Positions 8,872 to 17,387 of a stretch of DNA of 64,000 nt are shown here, one piece after another. The DNA is from Salinirubrum litoreum (lineage in GTDB: Archaea; Halobacteriota; Halobacteria; Halobacteriales; Haloferacaceae), in contig NZ_JAJCVJ010000001.1 of the NCBI RefSeq assembly GCF_020567425.1, forward strand, positions 1,550,001-1,614,000. The letters run 5' to 3'. The stretch's first letter is position 1; every line of letters begins with the position of its first letter. A model generated the notes under the pieces. The model saw only the letters and a list, made by a program, of their open reading frames with translations, did no database searches and was not told where the DNA came from. Both the position numbers and the translations under genes were made by a program.

Positions 8872-10245
8872 TCACTCGGACGCCTCGATCCGACGCAACT
8901 CCTCTGCCAGCGACGCCATCGCCGGGTCCGGATCGCTGTCACCGGCGAGGAGTTCCGAGAGCGTGTCGTCGATGGCGCGATACTGCTCGGTCCACGCGCG
9001 AGTGACGGGGAGCGTGAGTCCGGACTCGTTCGCGTCGCGGACCGGTCGTGCGAACTGCCGGAGGTCGTCCGCCTCGCCGGTCGTCCGTGGATACGCCGAC
9101 CGGCGCGCCGGGAACCAGACGTGTCGGTCGCCCGCTCCGAGAGCCGCCTCGAACAGTCGACGCTGGAAGGTGTCGGTCGCCATCGCCCGCAGGACGGCGG
9201 CGGCCGCATCGCGCGTGCCGCCGGTCGCGTTCGGGTTGAGGACGGCGTACTGCCCGAAGTAGCTACTCGGCGGGCCGCCGGTCCACGGCAGGGGGCCTTC
9301 GATACCGCTGACACGCGGAACGCGGGTCACGCCGATTCGGTCCACTGCCGGTCGGCCGAGCGTGCCGAGTCGTGACGCGAGCGTCCGGCAGGCGACCGCC
9401 TCGCCGGTCGCCACGCGTTCGAGCGCCGCCCGCTCAGAGACCGACTCGTCGGGACCGAGTCCGGTGACGCCCGTCTCGCCGGACTCGACGAGCGACCGGA
9501 GGTGGCGGGCGGCCGCGACTCCGGCGGCGTCGCCGACCGTCACCGGGCGGTCGCCGACCGGGCCGAACAGGAACTGCGAGGGGTCGCCGAAGTACCCCCC
9601 GCCGTAGCCGGCGAGCAGGTCGTGAAACAACCCGGTGGGGTAGTCGCCGCCGTCGGTCTCGAACAAGAATCCCTCGACGTCTCGTTCGTCCCGCACGTCT
9701 CGCACTGCCTGCGCGAACGTCGTCCACGTCGGCGGATCGTCGTCCCAATCGGCGACCGGATACCCCTCTTCTGCCACCCAGTCCCGGCGGTACGCGACGA
9801 CCGAAGGGACCGCGAACAGCGGGAGTCCGACGAGGCTGTCGCCGACCGTCATCGCCCGGCGACCCATTCGGAACGCTCCCTCGGCGATATCCGACCCGGC
9901 GACCGATCGCAGGTCGGGTAACTCGTAGTTTGCGGCGGTGAGTCGCAGGTCCTCGCCGGCCGTGTTCCCGCCGTAGACGAGCAGTTCCGGCGTACTGTCG
10001 CCGTCGTCGATGGCCGACTCGAAACGGTCTCGCGTGTCGGCCATGAAGCCAGCACCGACCGACAGTTCCACGTCGGTCGGCAGGCCGGCGTCGGCGAGGG
10101 CGTCGCCGACGAGGGCTTCTCGGCCGGCCGCACGACTCCAGACGAGTCGAACACGGGTCGTCGTCAGCGAGCCGAGACAACCGCTCGTCGCGGTCACACT
10201 CGAGGCGAGTACCGCACACGCCTCTCGTCGCCCGATTCGTGGCAC
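8872..10245 (-). CDS. Extracellular solute-binding lipoprotein (SBP type 1)
   Basis: 457 residues from a GTG at 10245, which places a short lipoprotein signal (RREACAVLASSVTATSGC, lipid-anchored Cys near residue 21) at the N-terminus. The rest resembles sugar- or oligosaccharide-binding proteins of ABC importers: FAVPSVVAYRRDW, PPTWTTFAQAV and TGLFHDLLAGYGG. No ATPase or permease gene adjoins, so it is an orphan binding protein whose partner must be elsewhere. A start further upstream would run into the divergent kinase gene at 10355. The substrate is unknown. Confidence 0.8.
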   Translation of the reverse strand: MPRIGRREACAVLASSVTATSGCLGSLTTTRVRLVWSRAAGREALVGDALADAGLPTDVELSVGAGFMADTRDRFESAIDDGDSTPELLVYGGNTAGEDLRLTAANYELPDLRSVAGSDIAEGAFRMGRRAMTVGDSLVGLPLFAVPSVVAYRRDWVAEEGYPVADWDDDPPTWTTFAQAVRDVRDERDVEGFLFETDGGDYPTGLFHDLLAGYGGGYFGDPSQFLFGPVGDRPVTVGDAAGVAAARHLRSLVESGETGVTGLGPDESVSERAALERVATGEAVACRTLASRLGTLGRPAVDRIGVTRVPRVSGIEGPLPWTGGPPSSYFGQYAVLNPNATGGTRDAAAAVLRAMATDTFQRRLFEAALGAGDRHVWFPARRSAYPRTTGEADDLRQFARPVRDANESGLTLPVTRAWTEQYRAIDDTLSELLAGDSDPDPAMASLAEELRRIEASE

Positions 10246-10354
10246 AGTCGCCGGCAGTTCACTCGGCGCGAACAAAGCTCTTGTCGCCGCACCGATGGTC
10301 GTCCGGGTCGTCGGAGGCCCGGCTTTTTCACCCCGGCGGTCGTCTCTCCGGATC

Positions 10355-11227
10355 ATGGCTCGCGTCATCTGCGTCGGGCACGTCAACTGGGACGTGACGC
10401 TCCGGGTCGACCGCCTCCCCGAACCGGACGGTGAGTCGGTCATCGAGGAGCGGCGGACCGCCGGCGGTGGGAGCGCGGCCAACGTCGCGGTCGGCCTCGT
10501 CGGTCTCGACACGCCGGCGACGCTGCTGGGGAGTGTCGGCATCGACGACCACGGCCGCTCTGCCCGGCGGGAACTCGTCACCGCCGGGGTGGACTGCGGG
10601 CCACTCGTCGTCACCGAGTCGGGACCGACCGCCGTGAAGTATCTCGTGGTCGATCCGACCGGCGAGGTGATGGTGCTCTCGCGGGGCGGCGCGAACGAAG
10701 CGTTCTCGGCGGACGACCTGCCGGCCCGGACGCTCGCCGGCGCGGAGCACCTCCACCTGACGAGTCAGCATCCCGGGACGGCCGCCGAACTCGCCCACCG
10801 GGCGCGTGCCGAGGGCGTGACGGTCAGCATCGACCCCGGCCGTCGGGTCGCGGACCGGGACTTCGACGCCGCCATCGAGGCGTCGGACCTCGTCTTCCTG
10901 AACGACCGCGAGGCCGCGGCCGGGTACGCCGGCGACCTCGTCGCCGACGGGCGAACCGTGGTCGTCAAGCACGGCCCCGAGGGAGCGGAGATCAGACGCG
11001 AGGCGACGTCGCCCGCGGTCCACGAGGGGTTCCCGGTCGAGTCGGTGGACACGACCGGCGCGGGCGACGCCTTCGCGGCCGGCTTCCTCGCCAGTCGCCT
11101 CCAGGGAGCAGACGACGACCGCGCGCTCGCGGTCGCCAACGCCTGCGGCGCGCTGACGGCGGGCGAGACCGGTGCTCGGGTCGGACTCGACTGGGACGTC
11201 GTGGAGTCGGTGCTCGCGGGCGACTGA
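10355..11227 (+). CDS. PfkB/ribokinase-family carbohydrate kinase
   Basis: A 290-residue sugar or nucleoside kinase of the PfkB family. The N-terminal signature RRTAGGGSAANVAVGLVGL and the C-terminal VDTTGAGDAFAAGFL motif (catalytic Asp in GAGD, anion hole) are both intact. Family members phosphorylate ribose, fructose, KDG, adenosine or related substrates; the sequence does not settle which. It lies divergent to the solute-binding protein, with 109 bp between the starts. This makes a sugar uptake and activation pair conceivable, which is inference only. Confidence 0.88.
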   Translation: MARVICVGHVNWDVTLRVDRLPEPDGESVIEERRTAGGGSAANVAVGLVGLDTPATLLGSVGIDDHGRSARRELVTAGVDCGPLVVTESGPTAVKYLVVDPTGEVMVLSRGGANEAFSADDLPARTLAGAEHLHLTSQHPGTAAELAHRARAEGVTVSIDPGRRVADRDFDAAIEASDLVFLNDREAAAGYAGDLVADGRTVVVKHGPEGAEIRREATSPAVHEGFPVESVDTTGAGDAFAAGFLASRLQGADDDRALAVANACGALTAGETGARVGLDWDVVESVLAGD

Positions 11228-11232
11228 CTCGC

Positions 11233-11793
11233 TCAGAACTCGGAGGGACCGCCGTCGACGTACCGGAAGTCGATGCCGGCGCGTCGGGCCGTCTCCTCGT
11301 CGCGCCGGGAGTCGCCGACGAACAGCACCGGATCGTCGCCGGTGAGGCCGAGTCGGTCGACGGTCGCCAGCAGCGGCTCGGGGTTCGGCTTCCGGGTCGC
11401 CACCGAGTCCCGGCCGACGACCGCCCGGACCGCGTCGGTCAGATCGTGGGCGGCGAGTGCCTCCCGGCACGCGGCTTCACAGTTCAGCGAGCAGATCCCG
11501 ACCGGGATCGAGTGGCCGGAGAGGCAGTCGGCGAGTGGGAGTCGCTCGGAGGTGCGTGCGCCCTCGCGTTCGTGGTCGACGAGGACCGCCTCGATCTCGT
11601 CGCGCAGGCCGCGCTCGTCGGCCAGATCGAGCATCGCCCAGAGGTCGCCGTCGGCCTCGACCCCGTGGTCGGCGAAGACGCGCACCGCCTCGCGGGCCGT
11701 GGCGTCCCAGTCCACCGCGAGGCGGACGACCGTCCCGTCGAGGTCGTAGACGACCGCGTCGTAGCCCGTCACGTCGCAGGTGTCGGCTGTCAC
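11233..11793 (-). CDS. HAD-superfamily phosphatase (phosphoglycolate phosphatase-like)
   Basis: A 186-residue HAD hydrolase with all four motifs. YDLDGTVV holds the nucleophile and acid Asp pair, GICSLN the motif II Ser, RKPNPEP the Lys, and FVGDSRRDEETA the metal-binding acid. A small helical cap sits after motif I. Homologues dephosphorylate phosphoglycolate, pyrophosphate or small sugar phosphates; the substrate is undetermined. It is convergent with the PfkB kinase, with a 5 bp gap between the stops. Confidence 0.85.
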   Translation of the reverse strand: MTADTCDVTGYDAVVYDLDGTVVRLAVDWDATAREAVRVFADHGVEADGDLWAMLDLADERGLRDEIEAVLVDHEREGARTSERLPLADCLSGHSIPVGICSLNCEAACREALAAHDLTDAVRAVVGRDSVATRKPNPEPLLATVDRLGLTGDDPVLFVGDSRRDEETARRAGIDFRYVDGGPSEF

Positions 11794-11923
11794 ACCGCAC
11801 AGTCGGCGGGGGAGGGGCTTCGGTGTGGCGGTCGAACTGCCCGCTTCAGTCGGAAATGCGAGGTGTTTTCGGAGCCTGAAACCGCTCGGCCCCTTTTAAC
11901 ACCGACCGGAGCGACCGGGTGGT

Positions 11924-12370
11924 ATGCGCCGACTCGTCGGCTTCGACGCCGCCCTCCCCTCGCTCTCGGAGTCGTTGGTTCCGACCGGCACGAGCGTGCC
12001 TGGTTACACGAATCTGCCCACGGCCACGAGCGTCCCCGCCGGCACGGCAGACGTGCTCTCCGGGTCGCCACTCGCCGGACAGCCCGCCTTCCTGTTGCTC
12101 GCGCTGGTGACGATCACCGGCGCTGGGTTGGGACTCCTGATCTCACTGCAGGCGTATCAGGGCTACCGGCAGGCCCGGAGCACCCGACTGCTGTCGCTCG
12201 CGGTCGGGGTCGTTCTCCTGACGCTGGTTCCCTTTCTGCTGACGGTCGTCGGGGCCGTCCTCGCCGGGGCGACGACGCTGACGAACCTCTCGTATCCCGT
12301 GGCGCTCGTCACCAGGACCGCCGAGGTGCTGGGCCTGCTCGCAATCCTCTACTCGCTCCAGCAGGGGTGA
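11924..12370 (+). CDS. Three-span membrane protein, DUF7521-like
   Basis: A 148-residue protein. A polar N-terminus of about 50 residues is followed by three hydrophobic helices (roughly 55-75, 89-112 and 124-144). The loop after the first helix reads LISLQAYQGYRQARSTR, which resembles a pattern I associate with the haloarchaeal DUF7521 membrane proteins, often encoded beside small transcription regulators. The name is from memory and tentative. A CTTTTAAC TATA element at about 11893-11900 sits about 27 bp from the ATG, which fits a leaderless transcript. Confidence 0.6.
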   Translation: MRRLVGFDAALPSLSESLVPTGTSVPGYTNLPTATSVPAGTADVLSGSPLAGQPAFLLLALVTITGAGLGLLISLQAYQGYRQARSTRLLSLAVGVVLLTLVPFLLTVVGAVLAGATTLTNLSYPVALVTRTAEVLGLLAILYSLQQG

Positions 12371-12454
12371 CCTGCCCCGGAGAACACGCGGAACGAGCGG
12401 AGCGCGATCGGCAGGAACTGCGAGACGTCGACGACTGCGAGATGTCGGCGACTG

Positions 12455-12560
12455 CGAGGCGTCGGCGACCGCCGAGAGCCGACGCCGACGACAGGACCGC
12501 GACCGGGCCGCACGACAGTCGTCGCCCGCGTGGAGTCGGCGACCGCCGGGAGCCGACGAC
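12455..12560. repeat. Two near-identical 23-nt hairpins
   Basis: 12461-12483 and 12535-12557 are two copies, 74 nt apart, of the same hairpin. It has stem GTCGGC/GCCGAC around GACCGCCGAGA or GACCGCCGGGA, in the 231 bp between the convergent genes ending at 12370 and 12602. Shorter GTCGGCGACTGCGAG units precede them. They could act as bidirectional transcription terminators. No gene is seen in this gap. Confidence 0.5.
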
Positions 12561-12601
12561 CGTGTTCACGCCACCACACCGAGGAAATCGCTCGCGCTGG
12601 C

Positions 12602-13750
12602 TCAGTCCAGCAACCCACGCGCGATGATCTTCTTCTGGATCTCCGTGGTCCCCTCGTAGATGGTCGTGATCTTCGAGTCGCGGTAGAAGCGCTCCACGTC
12701 GAACTCCGACATGTAGCCGTAGCCGCCGTGAACCTGGACCGCCTCGTTGGTGATGTCGACCGCCGCCTCGCCCGCGAAGTACTTCGCCATCGCCGCAGCG
12801 ATGCGGGGGTCCTCGCCCGCGTCGTCCAGTCTGGCCGCTTCCCGAACCATCAGCCGCGCGGCCTGTAGCTGGGTGCCCATCTCCGCGAACGTGTGCCGGA
12901 TGCTCTGGATCTCCGCGATGGGCTGGTCGAACTGCTCGCGGTCGCCCGCGTACTCTCTCGCCTCGTCGAAGGCGGCCTGCGCCAGTCCGACCGCCTGCGA
13001 GGCGATGCCGATCCGACCGCCGGTGAGAATCGAGAACGCCGCAGAGAGGCCCTTCCCCTCCTCTGTCAGCCGGTTCTCGGCGGGGATGCGCGCGCCGTCG
13101 AAGGACAGTTGGGTGGTGTCGCTGGCCCGCAGGCCGAGTTTCTCCTCCTTCCGGCCGACCTCGACGCCCTCGGTCGACTTGGGCACGAGGAACTGCGTGA
13201 TCGACCCGGGGTCGTCGCGGTCGGTCTTGGCGAAGAGGATGCAGACCTCGCCGCGTTCGCCGTTCGTGATCCACTGTTTCTTCCCGTCGATCACGTACTC
13301 GTCGCCCTCGCGGCGGGCGACCGTCTCCATCGCCGCCGGGTTCGATCCGGCCTGCGGTTCCGAGAGCGCGAACATCCCGACCGGGCGACCGTCGACCATC
13401 TCGGGGAGCCAGCGTTCCTGTTGGGCGTCGGTGCCGAACTCGGCGAGACAGGAGGTGGCGAGACAGTGGACAGACAGGGCGGTGGCGACCGCGAGTTGGC
13501 CGTAGGCGACCTGCTCGTTGACGATGCTGTAGGTGGTGCGGTCGGCGTCGAAGCCGCCGTACTCCTCGGGGACCGTCAGGCCAGTGAGGTCCAACTCGGC
13601 GAGACCGTCCCACACGTCCTCGGGGAACGACTCCTCGGCGTCCGCCTCCCGTGCTGTGGGGCGGATCTCCTCGACGGCGAACTCGTGTACCACGTCGCGG
13701 ATCGCGCGCTGTTCGTCCGTCAGCGCCGAGTCCGCGTCTGCGAGCGACAT
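12602..13750 (-). CDS. Acyl-CoA dehydrogenase
   Basis: A 382-residue FAD-dependent acyl-CoA dehydrogenase, the first step of fatty-acid or branched-chain acyl-CoA beta-oxidation. It shows PEEYGG and CLATSCLAEFGT in the N-terminal helical domain, FALSEPQAGSNPAAM in the substrate region, and a KKQWITNGE signature. The C-terminal block QVHGGYGYMSEFDVERFYRD matches the family's FAD-binding end, and the catalytic Glu corresponds to YEGTTEIQ. Full length for the family. Electrons would pass to EtfAB, not in this window; the membrane iron-sulfur protein at 30.1-32.3 kb is a candidate downstream acceptor by analogy with EtfAB-linked HdrD-like proteins. Confidence 0.93.
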   Translation of the reverse strand: MSLADADSALTDEQRAIRDVVHEFAVEEIRPTAREADAEESFPEDVWDGLAELDLTGLTVPEEYGGFDADRTTYSIVNEQVAYGQLAVATALSVHCLATSCLAEFGTDAQQERWLPEMVDGRPVGMFALSEPQAGSNPAAMETVARREGDEYVIDGKKQWITNGERGEVCILFAKTDRDDPGSITQFLVPKSTEGVEVGRKEEKLGLRASDTTQLSFDGARIPAENRLTEEGKGLSAAFSILTGGRIGIASQAVGLAQAAFDEAREYAGDREQFDQPIAEIQSIRHTFAEMGTQLQAARLMVREAARLDDAGEDPRIAAAMAKYFAGEAAVDITNEAVQVHGGYGYMSEFDVERFYRDSKITTIYEGTTEIQKKIIARGLLD

Positions 13751-13828
13751 ACTCGGTGATTCGGTTCCGCATCAAAAAAGATGGCTTTTCCCACTACGCT
13801 CAAGTTACTGCAGGAGACAGTTACCCCC

Positions 13829-15064
13829 ATGACACGGTCTCCCGGCCGCACAGTCGTGTTCGTCGTCACAGCCCTCCTCGTCTCCTCGGTCGTCGCCGTC
13901 CCACTGCTCGCAGCGCCCGCCAGTGCCCAGTCCGGTGGGTTCACCGTGGTCGTCACCGACGACACCGGCGAGCGACTCGCGGACGCGACGGTGAACGCCT
14001 CGTGGGGTGGCGAACGCGACTCGAAGACGACGACGAGCAACGGGACGGTCGTCTTCGACGTCCCGCGCGGCGAGACGGTCTTTCTCACGGTCACCCACCC
14101 CGACTTCGCCAGCGACGAGCAGCGCGTCGTCTCCGACACCGGCGACCCGGCACGGATCGAGTTCCGGACGACCGGGACGCTGGTCGTGACCGCCAGTGCC
14201 GGCGGCGAGCGACTCGCCAACGCCCGCGTGACACTCACCGACGAAGAGGCGAACGAGACGATACTGGAAGGGCGAACCGGCGACGACGGCCGGTTCACCT
14301 CCGAGACCATCCCGCAGGGCGTCTACAACGTCACGGTCTCCCGAACCGGCTACTTCGCGGTCGAAGAACGCGTCGCCGTCTACGGCCGGACGACGGTCGA
14401 CACCCAGCACCAGCGCGGCTCCATCGAACTGCGCGTCAGGGTGGTCGATCCGTACTTCTCGTCGCCGGAACCGGTCGCCGAGGCGAACGTGCGCTACGAC
14501 GCCTACGACGGCGACACGACGACCGGCAACGGGGTCGTCCGTCTGCTCGCCCCGCTGAACAGCCGTGACTCGCTGATCGTCGAGAAGGAGGGGTATCAGA
14601 CAATCGAGCGCACCATCTCGGTCGGAGAGTCACCCCGCGATCTGACGGTCACCCTCTCCCGGACGCCGACGCTCGACACGAGTCTCTCGGCGACCAGTGT
14701 CGAAGCTGGCGAGTCGGTGACACTGACGGTCCGGAACGCCTACGACGACCCCGTGACGGGCGCGACCGTCAGTCTGGACGGCGAGGAGGTCGCCACGACC
14801 GACAACGGGACCGCCGAGTTCGCGGTGCCGCCGGGTGAGCACGAGGTCGTCGTGGCGACCGACGAGACCGAGACGACGCTCTCCGTGACCGGCGAGGGGA
14901 CGCCGACCGCGACCGTGCGCTCGGAGCCGACGCCGACACCGAGTGCGACGCCCGAGGCCCCGACGACCGAGACGACCGGTCCCGGGTTCGGTGTGCTGGC
15001 CGCGGTGGTCGGACTGCTCGGACTGATCCTGCTCGCTGTCGGTGGCCGGCATCGCAGTCGCTGA
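13829..15064 (+). CDS. PGF-CTERM surface protein with repeated Ig-like/CarboxypepD-reg domains
   Basis: 411 residues from the ATG at 13829. A Sec-type signal peptide (residues 1-36, ending APASAQ) is followed by three or four beta-sandwich domains of the carboxypeptidase regulatory or peptidase-associated type, with repeated VTDDTGERLADATV- and TDEEANET-like patterns. A Thr/Pro/Ser-rich stalk (TPTPSATPEAPTTET) follows. The tail is GPGF plus a hydrophobic helix plus RHRSR, a PGF-CTERM sorting signal. Established knowledge: such tails are cleaved and lipid-attached by archaeosortase A in haloarchaea. It is therefore a surface-anchored, probably glycosylated adhesin or structural protein. Its ligand is unknown. 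Confidence 0.85.
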   Translation: MTRSPGRTVVFVVTALLVSSVVAVPLLAAPASAQSGGFTVVVTDDTGERLADATVNASWGGERDSKTTTSNGTVVFDVPRGETVFLTVTHPDFASDEQRVVSDTGDPARIEFRTTGTLVVTASAGGERLANARVTLTDEEANETILEGRTGDDGRFTSETIPQGVYNVTVSRTGYFAVEERVAVYGRTTVDTQHQRGSIELRVRVVDPYFSSPEPVAEANVRYDAYDGDTTTGNGVVRLLAPLNSRDSLIVEKEGYQTIERTISVGESPRDLTVTLSRTPTLDTSLSATSVEAGESVTLTVRNAYDDPVTGATVSLDGEEVATTDNGTAEFAVPPGEHEVVVATDETETTLSVTGEGTPTATVRSEPTPTPSATPEAPTTETTGPGFGVLAAVVGLLGLILLAVGGRHRSR

Positions 15065-15099
15065 GCGACCCTGCGCCGGTCACGACCGGCGGGTAGTCC

Positions 15100-16302
15100 T
15101 CACTCCCGCAGGAACGCGACGACCTCCTCCGCCTCGGCCGACAGCCCGCCACCCTGCGCGAACGTCGGCCCGCCGCCACCGCCGCCGCCGAACTCGGTCG
15201 TGACTCGGTCCACGATCTCGCCCGCGTCGGCGTCTCCCTCGCCGGTGGCCGCGACGACGACGAACCGACTGTCCCCCGCACCGACGACCGCCAGCACGTC
15301 GCCGGCCTCGCCGACGAGCGACTTGAGTCGGTCGCCGACCGTGTTCGCGTCGAAGCCCTCGACGGTGCCGACGCGCCACGTCAGCCCGTCGCGTTCCTCG
15401 CGCGGGAGGTCCGCGAGTCGCGCGTCGAGCACCTCGGCCTGGAGGTCGCGCACCTCGGCTTCCAGTCGGTCGCGCTCGTCGCGGAGGTCGGCGACGCGCT
15501 CCGGCAGGTCGGCGACACCGACGCCGAGATCCCGGCTGGCGTCGAGTGCGGCCCGCTTCGTCTCGGCGCGGCCGTCGATGCCGGTCGGCCCGACCGCGAA
15601 CTCGACGCGGGTGAGGCCCTCGCCCGGATTGGAGCGGGACAGCACCTCGACGGGTCCGATCTCGCGCGTGTTCGAGACGTGCGTGCCGCCGCAAGCCGCC
15701 ACGTCCCAGTCGGCGACGGTGACGACCCGGACCGTGTCGCTGCCCGAGAGGACGCCCTCCTCGGTCTTCGTGTTGAACGCGATGCCCTCGCGGTCCATCG
15801 CCTCCCGTTTCGGGAGTCGCTCCCACGAGACGTCGCGGGCGTCCCACACCGCGCGGTTCGTCAGGCGTTCGAGTTCCACGAGCGTCGCGTCGTCGATGTC
15901 TGTCGTCGTCGAGAAGTCGACTCTGACTTTCGACTCGTCGATGTCGAAGCCGCCGTAGCCCAGGTCGTCCAGCAGTCGGCGGCCCGCGCCGTAGAGGACG
16001 TGGCTCGCGGTGTGGGCACGCATACAGTAATCCCGGAAGGCGTCGTCGACGTGGGCGGTGACGCTGTCGCCCTCCGCGCAGTCGATCGGGTCGGCGAGGT
16101 GGTGGACGACGGCGTCGGCCTCGGGGTCCCGTTGGACGTCCACGACCGGCACGTCGTCGATGGTGCCACGGTCGGCGGGTTGGCCGCCGGACTCGGCGTA
16201 GAAGTACGTCCGGTCGAGGACGAGTCGGTCGCCCTCGCATCGTTCGACGGTCGCCTCGAAGCTCCGCACCGCCGGGTCGTCGGCGGCCAGCGAGTCGCTC
16301 AT
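15100..16302 (-). CDS. AlaX-type alanyl-tRNA editing protein with DHHA1-like tail
   Basis: A 400-residue homologue of the editing half of alanyl-tRNA synthetase (AlaX, long form), which deacylates Ser- or Gly-mischarged tRNA-Ala. The zinc/editing motifs are present: HTASH (H97, H101) and CGGTH (C204, H208). A coiled-coil segment of about residues 255-300 precedes a C-terminal DHHA1-like domain ending in GGGGGGGPTFAQGGG. There is no aminoacylation domain. The Met at 16302 is preferred over an upstream extension. Transcribed downstream of MBF1, with an 89 bp gap. Confidence 0.9.
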   Translation of the reverse strand: MSDSLAADDPAVRSFEATVERCEGDRLVLDRTYFYAESGGQPADRGTIDDVPVVDVQRDPEADAVVHHLADPIDCAEGDSVTAHVDDAFRDYCMRAHTASHVLYGAGRRLLDDLGYGGFDIDESKVRVDFSTTTDIDDATLVELERLTNRAVWDARDVSWERLPKREAMDREGIAFNTKTEEGVLSGSDTVRVVTVADWDVAACGGTHVSNTREIGPVEVLSRSNPGEGLTRVEFAVGPTGIDGRAETKRAALDASRDLGVGVADLPERVADLRDERDRLEAEVRDLQAEVLDARLADLPREERDGLTWRVGTVEGFDANTVGDRLKSLVGEAGDVLAVVGAGDSRFVVVAATGEGDADAGEIVDRVTTEFGGGGGGGPTFAQGGGLSAEAEEVVAFLRE

Positions 16303-16391
16303 GAGAGACGCGAGGCCCGGCAGGTGGAAAAACGAGTGGGTCCGGGCAGGTGCCGCCGGGGAGTCTGTCGGGGGCGACCGTGGGCCGTCGC

Positions 16392-16913
16392 CTACTCGTC
16401 GGCCAGTTCCACGTCGAGGCGGGCTTCGAGTTTCCCGATGACGCTGCCGCCGACGCCGGCTTGCGTCGCACGGCCCTGTTCGATCGCGAGCAGGTCGGAT
16501 TCGTCGACGTCGAGTTCGGCGGCGAGTTCGGCGAGTTGCAGACCGGCCGCTTGGCGGGCCGACTCCACGACGTCACCGTAGTCCTTCACGAGGTACGGGA
16601 GGCGGTCCTTCTCGTAGTCGGTGCCCTCCTCCTCCCAGCGCTTCGCGTCGCCCTTCTGGGCGTCGTACAGCTTCGCGGCCTGCTGGGCGGCGCGCTTCTT
16701 CCGGCTGACCTCGCCGGTGTCGCGGTCCTGCTGGGACTCGCGTTTCTTCCGGTCCTTGTGGGCGGTGTCGTCGTGGGGGGCGCAGTCGGCACAGACGAGG
16801 AGGTTCGCGCCGGCGACGTTCGCCTTGCGGAGTTTGCCCGTCTCCTTCCCGCAGAGTTCACAGCTGTCGCCGTCGCCGCCGCCGCCACCGGACCCGGTCG
16901 AGTACTTCGGCAT
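16392..16913 (-). CDS. Archaeal multiprotein bridging factor MBF1
   Basis: A 173-residue protein with a Gly-rich N-terminus and a zinc ribbon (CELCGK at about 18-23 and CADC at about 41-44). A basic, charged linker leads to a C-terminal Cro/C1-type HTH (about residues 110-165, DYGDVVESARQAAGLQLAELAAELDVDE). This is the domain order of archaeal MBF1, a ribosome- or transcription-associated factor. Putative promoter: GTTAAAT near 16938-16945, about 28 bp from the ATG, with a 6-bp-arm hairpin between it and the start. Confidence 0.92.
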   Translation of the reverse strand: MPKYSTGSGGGGGDGDSCELCGKETGKLRKANVAGANLLVCADCAPHDDTAHKDRKKRESQQDRDTGEVSRKKRAAQQAAKLYDAQKGDAKRWEEEGTDYEKDRLPYLVKDYGDVVESARQAAGLQLAELAAELDVDESDLLAIEQGRATQAGVGGSVIGKLEARLDVELADE

Positions 16914-16930
16914 GCCACGCTATACGTGGC
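16914..16930 (-). promoter_or_regulatory. Inverted repeat abutting the MBF1 start codon
   Basis: GCCACG (16914-16919), CTATA and CGTGGC (16925-16930) form a 6-bp inverted repeat that touches the MBF1 start codon and lies downstream of its TATA-like element. If the transcript starts near the usual position, it covers the transcription start, so it could be an operator or a very short 5' hairpin. There is no direct evidence of function. Confidence 0.4.
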
Positions 16931-17177
16931 CGGAGGTTGTTAAATCGCGTCGTTGCACTCGCAGGAAGTCCGTCGTGGTCGTGGTCGCGGGGCTGTCGGC
17001 CGGTGGTCGCAGGGAGGGGCGAGCGACAGCGTCGGCTGGTCGGTGTAGCGTCGGAAGGATGTGCGTGGGTGATGTCCGTGTAGGGACGTCACCTGCATCG
17101 TCACCCTCGGCGGCGATGCCGCCTCGGTGTCGGTGGTCGTCCGACCACCTCGAGACCCGTGTGGATCTCGCGTGCGA

Positions 17178-17262
17178 TGCGTGGGACCGGATTTGAACCG
17201 GCGGACCTCTACAGGACAGCGCCCTCAACGCTGCGCCGTTGGCCTGGCTTGGCTACCCACGC
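17178..17262 (-). tRNA. tRNA-Leu (anticodon GAG)
   Basis: 85 nt read on the minus strand. A 7-bp acceptor stem GCGTGGG/CCCACGC is perfect with discriminator A. The anticodon loop is TTGAGGG on a CAGCG/CGCTG stem, giving anticodon GAG, which reads CUC and CUU. The long variable arm typical of class II tRNAs and a GGTTCAAAT T-loop are present. No intron is seen and the CCA is not encoded. A TATA-like GATAAAAG at 17304-17311 lies about 42 bp upstream. Confidence 0.95.
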
Positions 17263-17303
17263 TCGCGTGTGTCTGTTTCCGCACCGGGACTACCGCGTGG
17301 GTA

Positions 17304-17311
17304 GATAAAAG
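17304..17311 (-). promoter_or_regulatory. TATA box of tRNA-Leu
   Basis: On the minus strand the sequence reads CTTTTATC, preceded by a purine-rich GGAAAGCG that could serve as a BRE. The distance to the mature tRNA 5' end is about 42 nt, which allows a short 5' leader removed by RNase P. The surrounding 80 bp is otherwise GC-rich, so this AT block stands out. Confidence 0.6.
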
Positions 17312-17387
17312 CGCTTTCCTTTACTACCGGCACGTGGATTCGACGCACGGGGCGGGGTCGCACGCCGCTCGGGGTGCACCCGCCGAC

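Noticed and set aside
8872-10614. 580-residue version of the solute-binding protein
   Set aside because: The extra 123 residues overlap the divergent kinase gene and carry no signal peptide. The GTG at 10245 restores a lipoprotein signal.
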